A DNA stretch of 64,000 nucleotides, from positions 124,001 through 188,000 of the forward strand of contig NZ_JQGJ02000009.1 of the NCBI RefSeq assembly GCF_000802155.2. The letters are read 5' to 3'. How positions within the stretch are numbered: the first letter of the stretch is position 1; every line of letters begins with the position of its first letter. The DNA comes from Pseudomonas frederiksbergensis (GTDB lineage Bacteria > Pseudomonadota > Gammaproteobacteria > Pseudomonadales > Pseudomonadaceae). Below the pieces are notes generated by a model that saw only the letters and a list, made by a program, of their open reading frames with translations, had not been told where the DNA came from and did no database searches. The translations under genes and the position numbers were made by a program. This document shows positions 63,601 through 64,000 of the stretch, piece after piece.

Positions 63601-64000
63601 TAACTCCTTGCCAGCCTGGGAAAAGGTTGCCTTGGTGGCGAAGGATACCGCCGAGGCGTTGGGGGCGGGTGGCTTGGCGTCTAGGGGCAAGACGTCTGTT
63701 GCGGCGGTGGTGGGTAAAAACAAAGGTAGTCCGATTCCCACCGCTGAGCCAACAGTTGCTTCCAATGGGCTAACCTATCAGTCGAATCCCAAGCATACTT
63801 ATGGGCAGGTAGGAAACCGGCCTAATGCGGGAATTGAGCCTAAAAATTCATTAGAACTTTTTGGGCAGTCTATCGTTAGCCCTATTACGTATCCCAATAA
63901 AGTCGTGACGTTTGCGAAGGATAAGGATGGAAATGTTCACCGATTTGAAGGTACAAACGGCGTTTTTCACTGGAATGGAAGTACGGGGGATGCGAAAAAT
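51623..64000 (+). CDS. CdiA/filamentous-haemagglutinin-type contact-dependent inhibition exoprotein, 3' end missing
   Basis: One open frame of 4126 codons to the window edge. Residues 1-50 hold a signal region (PKRGLAFLLANVMFWQPMWA). The TPS domain follows, with QLGGIILGNPNL and NPYGITCNGCGFINSPKVTL, used for export through a CdiB/TpsB pore. From about 330 to 2150 are dozens of FHA repeats of the type LDNRGG-I-S, with a 411-residue super-repeat. After a Cys-bearing section (ITELPCIEGYNAGDCSGKQ) come further FHA-2-type repeats, then a pretoxin region and VENN at residues 3888-3891 (63284-63295). The following variable part ends mid-domain (KNSLELFGQSI, HRFEGTNGVFHWNGSTGDAK). ATG 51623 has a weak ribosome site; ATG 51587 is possible. 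No cdiB lies upstream. Confidence 0.93.
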   Translation, partial: MDDRQYAFLARQPSAALKNRERFLGMPKRGLAFLLANVMFWQPMWAQAEGIVVSAPGTGLDRAGNGVPIVNIAKPNANGLSHNQFKDYNVDSNGVILNNATNRTQSTQLGGIILGNPNLKGSAAQTILNEVNGGNPSQLRGYTEVAGQSAHVIVANPYGITCNGCGFINSPKVTLSTGKPVVENGRLDRYQVDQGSVAIEGAGLNASNVDHFEIITRSAKINAEIQAKNLTIVAGRNDVNAETLSATARADDGSAKPELAIDSSALGGMYAGAIKLVGTEAGVGVKLDGKLIASGGDIQLDANGRLSMVDTSASGAVNVKAASVEVKGPVYAGTTLNAQVQGDLVNRQTLAARDGISLSAGGQLSNNGIIEAGVNADNTRNASGDVSVTANTLDNHGKSIVASRNLTANVTQTLSNQGGTLSAGQTATVKAGTLDNQNKGRVLSNGALGVTADKLLNTQGIVSSNGNLTANVGQLNNHDGEVSSAATTQVIGTALDNSDGLLTGDVALNIGLIGALNNRNGVLGSGKGLTVTAASLDNTLQGSLVSDGSLTTRISGLFDNRQGSLGAKGSTDVQAGSLDNRGGKVQSVKDLQLTVARLDNREQGLLSSQAGLRVDGSQLDNRGGLLSAAGPVHLQVTDIDNSGGRISSKTDLTANVSHLNNQGGELVAQGLLTVSGQDLNNRGGLVGATNALKLDIDALDNRGGEISSTTSINITGQGLNNSDGGKVLAGTDLGLKVAAIINQTKGLLFSTGVTTVEGKSLDNSGANLVARLGLDIRLDGALINVGGAITTEAGLTVSSQSLDNHGNGLLSAKGAIRVTTGTFDNTSGGYLVSGDTLDLTANQVNNGAGSRIASDNALTASVTGLDQQGGELFSKTALTLDLNNGQLNNLKGVINAPLLVLKNLKDVNNRGGEISSAQAFTLAARNLDNRDGKLISNQALTLRIDQALNTIKGLVSAQSIDTHSASLDNSGGLISSRGTLVMTVDGQLTNRDAAIIADGDLHIEATHLDNSAGQIAGKTNVTATIDSVNNQGGQMIALGGLTLTGASLDNRAAGLVGATDTLTLNVGSIDNRGGELSGHGDVALTGDALDNSDGGQVIANGALALTVQEVLNRTKGLLSGKTGLTLTGETLDNSGGALLTQKNLTAHLDGDLNNAKGTLSAEGTLEVTAASLINTLGSVSSAGALALTLDNALLNQGGEIVTDAGLTFKSASLDNRNQGSISAKQAVTVETGAFDNSQAGQLSSGTHLDLTAKQLTNQDGGRIASSGALSASVTGLDQQGGQLFSNTSLSLDLNQGQLNNQNGLINAPLLMLKNLKGVNNAGGEISSAQAFTLAAQNLNNDNGKLLSNQALTLRIDNALTNLKGLIAAAALDVEAASLDNSAGTLTSRANLDLKLAGPLINQSQGLINAADALTVSTRNLNNHQGSLLGSAIAIDFGAATGDLNNSAGLITTAGVLSLKHLRDLDNQGGEISSSQPLDLTARDLNNSAGKLISNGLLTVKAHDVINQGGLMSGFKGLDLSATSLDNRNAGTLSSRDEDVSVTLSGALLNSADGAVAGKKNLTVTAASVDNRGGILSSGADQTLTVTGGLLNNAQGGLIDSAATLVMNAMTLGNAGGTVNAQQALTFTGTTLDNTGGTLIGNAAVTLDLLGALTNTNGKLASTGPLRVERATQINNQGGQIASQGLLTLLIGGLDNRNRGTVAANDALILTASGAVQNGGDGLIYSQNGTVQIDANSLANGKGTVQSQGNLTLVVDQDIDNQSGRIQAKAGDLTIEARNLDNRGGVLASLQGLLKTDLSGVLKNGYDLNNNRQGGITQAQRLNLIALGGLDNYGGRISAQTGDAVITTGNVDNRNGGLYAKGKVNVTANNFDNSGDNGGQIAGSQIDLNLTGAMNNRLGVIESDSTLMIKAASLDNQTGQIRALGTGGKTHFQIGGLFDNRSGVLESANTDLTLGATSFLNTGGSLLHVGTGTFDISTANVTGAGGTVVTRGGLTISTDTWTNSGVIQAGRLSVNVNHFTQTAGGQLLASDSFIGGGVNWFNEGLVASNGSLKIDLGGAYWGGGRLNSLGTLGLSAAQVSLNSVSSSITGGGDTTIGVNGQLDNAGRLTSAARLTIGATGINNFGTLGGGQALTVTTGALANHQGLIFSGGDMGLRVDTLNNLDASIYSLGNLTVDRNGLGALASSIVNSSSSIQSDGSMSLAASTIQNIRTLLTMGSSGIYTAKITELPCIEGYNAGDCSGKQNHVWELLQREKTEVTAATAASSITAGGNLNLSGGDLLNQSSTIASGGNLTASLVNLTNTGVETGETETTRVLRSQRTRNAGAWYTAASNFTNKYWFESAGYDVNNLSSLEAGIANFIGMTEMEYTNLGTTKKLAGGDQSYAAVIQAGGAVNINAQNNINNSVVRPGYTYIGSGPRTNTGASGTAYSTRITLNQQLPPNLAQQQVNPVALPGFSLPIGQNGLFRLSGQSGAVPAVSGPQSWALGNASLTQAQRQQGLPAVQARDLQPGNAPQATASNLDLSIAARQATNIGDQASTFDTSTGGAPVAGAMPGRTTAFTVNRVQGLPASTVAANPHKYLIETNPVLTDLKQFMSSDYLLSNLGYDPDQSAKRLGDGLYEQTLIQQAVVARTGQRFIDGQTSNEDMFKYLMNNAIASKQALNLALGVSLTSEQVAALTHDIVWMENVEVDGEQVLVPVLYLANANNRLAANGALIQGSDVTLIAGKDLDNAGTLRASNNLSATATNDLVNSGLVEAGNRLDLLAGNNLVNKAGGIIAGRDVTLTATRGDVINERTVTTHESDSGYRRERTDFIDSASRIEAANNLTISAGRDINNVGGVLKSGADTTLNATRDVNLASAERITSGNRGTHRNETITQYGSSLDIGRDLTANAGRDLTAVASQIDAKRDITMSAIGDLTLASAADEQHSYGKSKKVTAQEDHVSQVSTSVTAGGNVTLSAGKDLGLIASRVSAGDEAYLVAGANLVLQSAEDSDYSFYSKTKKSSSGKKFRLDETSSVTNVASSVTSGGNNVLTAGNDLLIKGSNVISEKGSVGLGAGNDVEIVAVTDSESARHERSKSKSSWGGLKSSKVQDKLAQTQTTAVGSLISGDTIAVSAKRDATVTGSALVSTNDLAVRAGRDLTIDAAENTFSRIQMHKEKNRDLTGVLTANNLGLDDITGNQHLSISNQKHNGTASQTTLTGSTIGSSKGNVSLVAGGDLNVIASDLVSTKNMSLRGSNVTIAAGMETAKQSTADKSSSLAVGRVVGGAIIDTVNTIRSSVEAAKDADDPRLKAVKLAQAALAAYNLGGMATDANAQKNGFADKQGGTGSNGSLIKIGTELANTRSKSTSDYASQTAKQSTLNAGTTLSIIANGSAAGNDGDLHVIGSSIKAANTSLLASNDILLESAQNTADWSNRNSNNKTAIGASFNIGQQNGFTLDLGAQLAKGMGNGSSVTQVNTTVDTGSLLLRSGGDTTLAGAQVRADEINALIDGNLNIISRQDTQDQKSKQSSGGFGASICIPPFCYGTPVAASANLAAGNMNSEYKGVTDQTGLFAGTGGYTVDVGKTTTLEGGVIASDASANKNLLITDRLIARDIKNVSEIEAQSAGISISGSYGGAGASASVGGLYGIALSESDKSHTRSAVSEGTIIVRNPEGAQDTVGLNRDTKNANEILDKPDEEAMNERIELVKSSVELAKGIGDAVAAAKIKEAQNPESEASKVAIRKLRDQGIFNPTGEQVAQQVQRDYGMGSSFQKASQAIASIVQGVLGGNITGALSGAAAPYIAQEIRDATEGDPTANLMAHAVLGALVARASGNSALAGAVGAVAAEEAARIIKEELYGGVSNDQLTPEQKQTISSLATLVAGIGGASAGTSSLDAVTAALVGKNAVENNQLSFEDVNNFAQEIIKANKEGKTNEPIWEKYKALSAKQRAEMLASNCGASCSIYYQAEMDGGIVAADGLSSLTWFFDLSPEDAQRIRQFVTEENQGDMALLYNSLPAWEKVALVAKDTAEALGAGGLASRGKTSVAAVVGKNKGSPIPTAEPTVASNGLTYQSNPKHTYGQVGNRPNAGIEPKNSLELFGQSIVSPITYPNKVVTFAKDKDGNVHRFEGTNGVFHWNGSTGDAKN
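63284..64000 (+). other. CdiA-CT region (VENN to window end), toxin type not identified
   Basis: After VENN come a helical entry region (FEDVNNFAQEIIKANKEG), a Cys pair (SNCGASCSIYYQ), a hydrophobic glycine/alanine-rich stretch (AEALGAGGLASRG) and the start of a compact domain with NPKHTYGQVGNRPNAGIEPK and HRFEGTNGVFHWNGS. From about 63780 the DNA becomes more AT-rich than the rest of the gene, as expected of swapped toxin cassettes. The domain is cut by the window edge, so its activity cannot be assigned. A cognate immunity gene should follow. Confidence 0.7.

Overview
This is a chromosomal window of a Pseudomonas of the fluorescens type. The evidence is the gene order nadC / DUF1631 / ampDE / chemoreceptor, a speC decarboxylase, an opuC osmoprotectant transporter, an opdP-dppABCDF peptide-uptake cluster like that of P. 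aeruginosa, a fruBKA operon with a FruR site, many Pseudomonas-type REP palindromes, and GC-rich codon use. Species-level placement is not possible from the window alone.

Layout. 1-2174: 3' part of pnp, its terminator and a tRNA-Thr(CGU). 2192-3478: a hicAB toxin-antitoxin pair and a small DUF6388-type protein. 3481-10462: core block with nadC (-), a DUF1631 protein, ampD-ampE and a chemoreceptor. 10516-18158: tatD, fruR and the fructose phosphotransferase operon fruB-fruK-fruA. 18282-22404: a Tat-exported PhoD-like phosphatase and a membrane PepSY/flavodoxin reductase. 22916-26139: a two-gene unit whose first product (742 aa) has an alpha-xenorhabdolysin (XaxA/YaxA)-like N-terminal half joined to a second helical half. 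26154-27317: speC ornithine decarboxylase.

27737-31708 is an accessory patch. It begins with a diverged duplicate of the last 44 codons of opuCA, followed by two decayed IS5-type transposase fragments and an orphan gene end. Two paralogous secreted proteins (halovibrin-like, tentative) follow, the second broken by a frameshift in an A7 run. The patch abuts the intact 3' end of opuCA, as expected of an element inserted at a gene end.

31712-35179 is the opuC operon (-). 35509-38660 holds prfC and small or decayed genes. 38708-51327 is the dipeptide uptake region (-): dppF, dppD, dppC, dppB, four DppA-like binding proteins (the most upstream one frameshifted) and the OprD-family porin OpdP.

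51623 to the window end is one open reading frame of at least 4126 codons, a filamentous-haemagglutinin/CdiA-type contact-dependent inhibition exoprotein. It has a TPS secretion domain, a very long FHA repeat region with an internal 411-residue super-repeat, a VENN motif and the beginning of a variable C-terminal toxin. No CdiB transporter gene precedes it; its toxin end and any immunity gene lie beyond the window.

The most novel-looking content is the fused XaxA-like pore-forming toxin with its unidentified partner, the halovibrin-like island at the opuCA 3' end, and the CdiA C-terminus.
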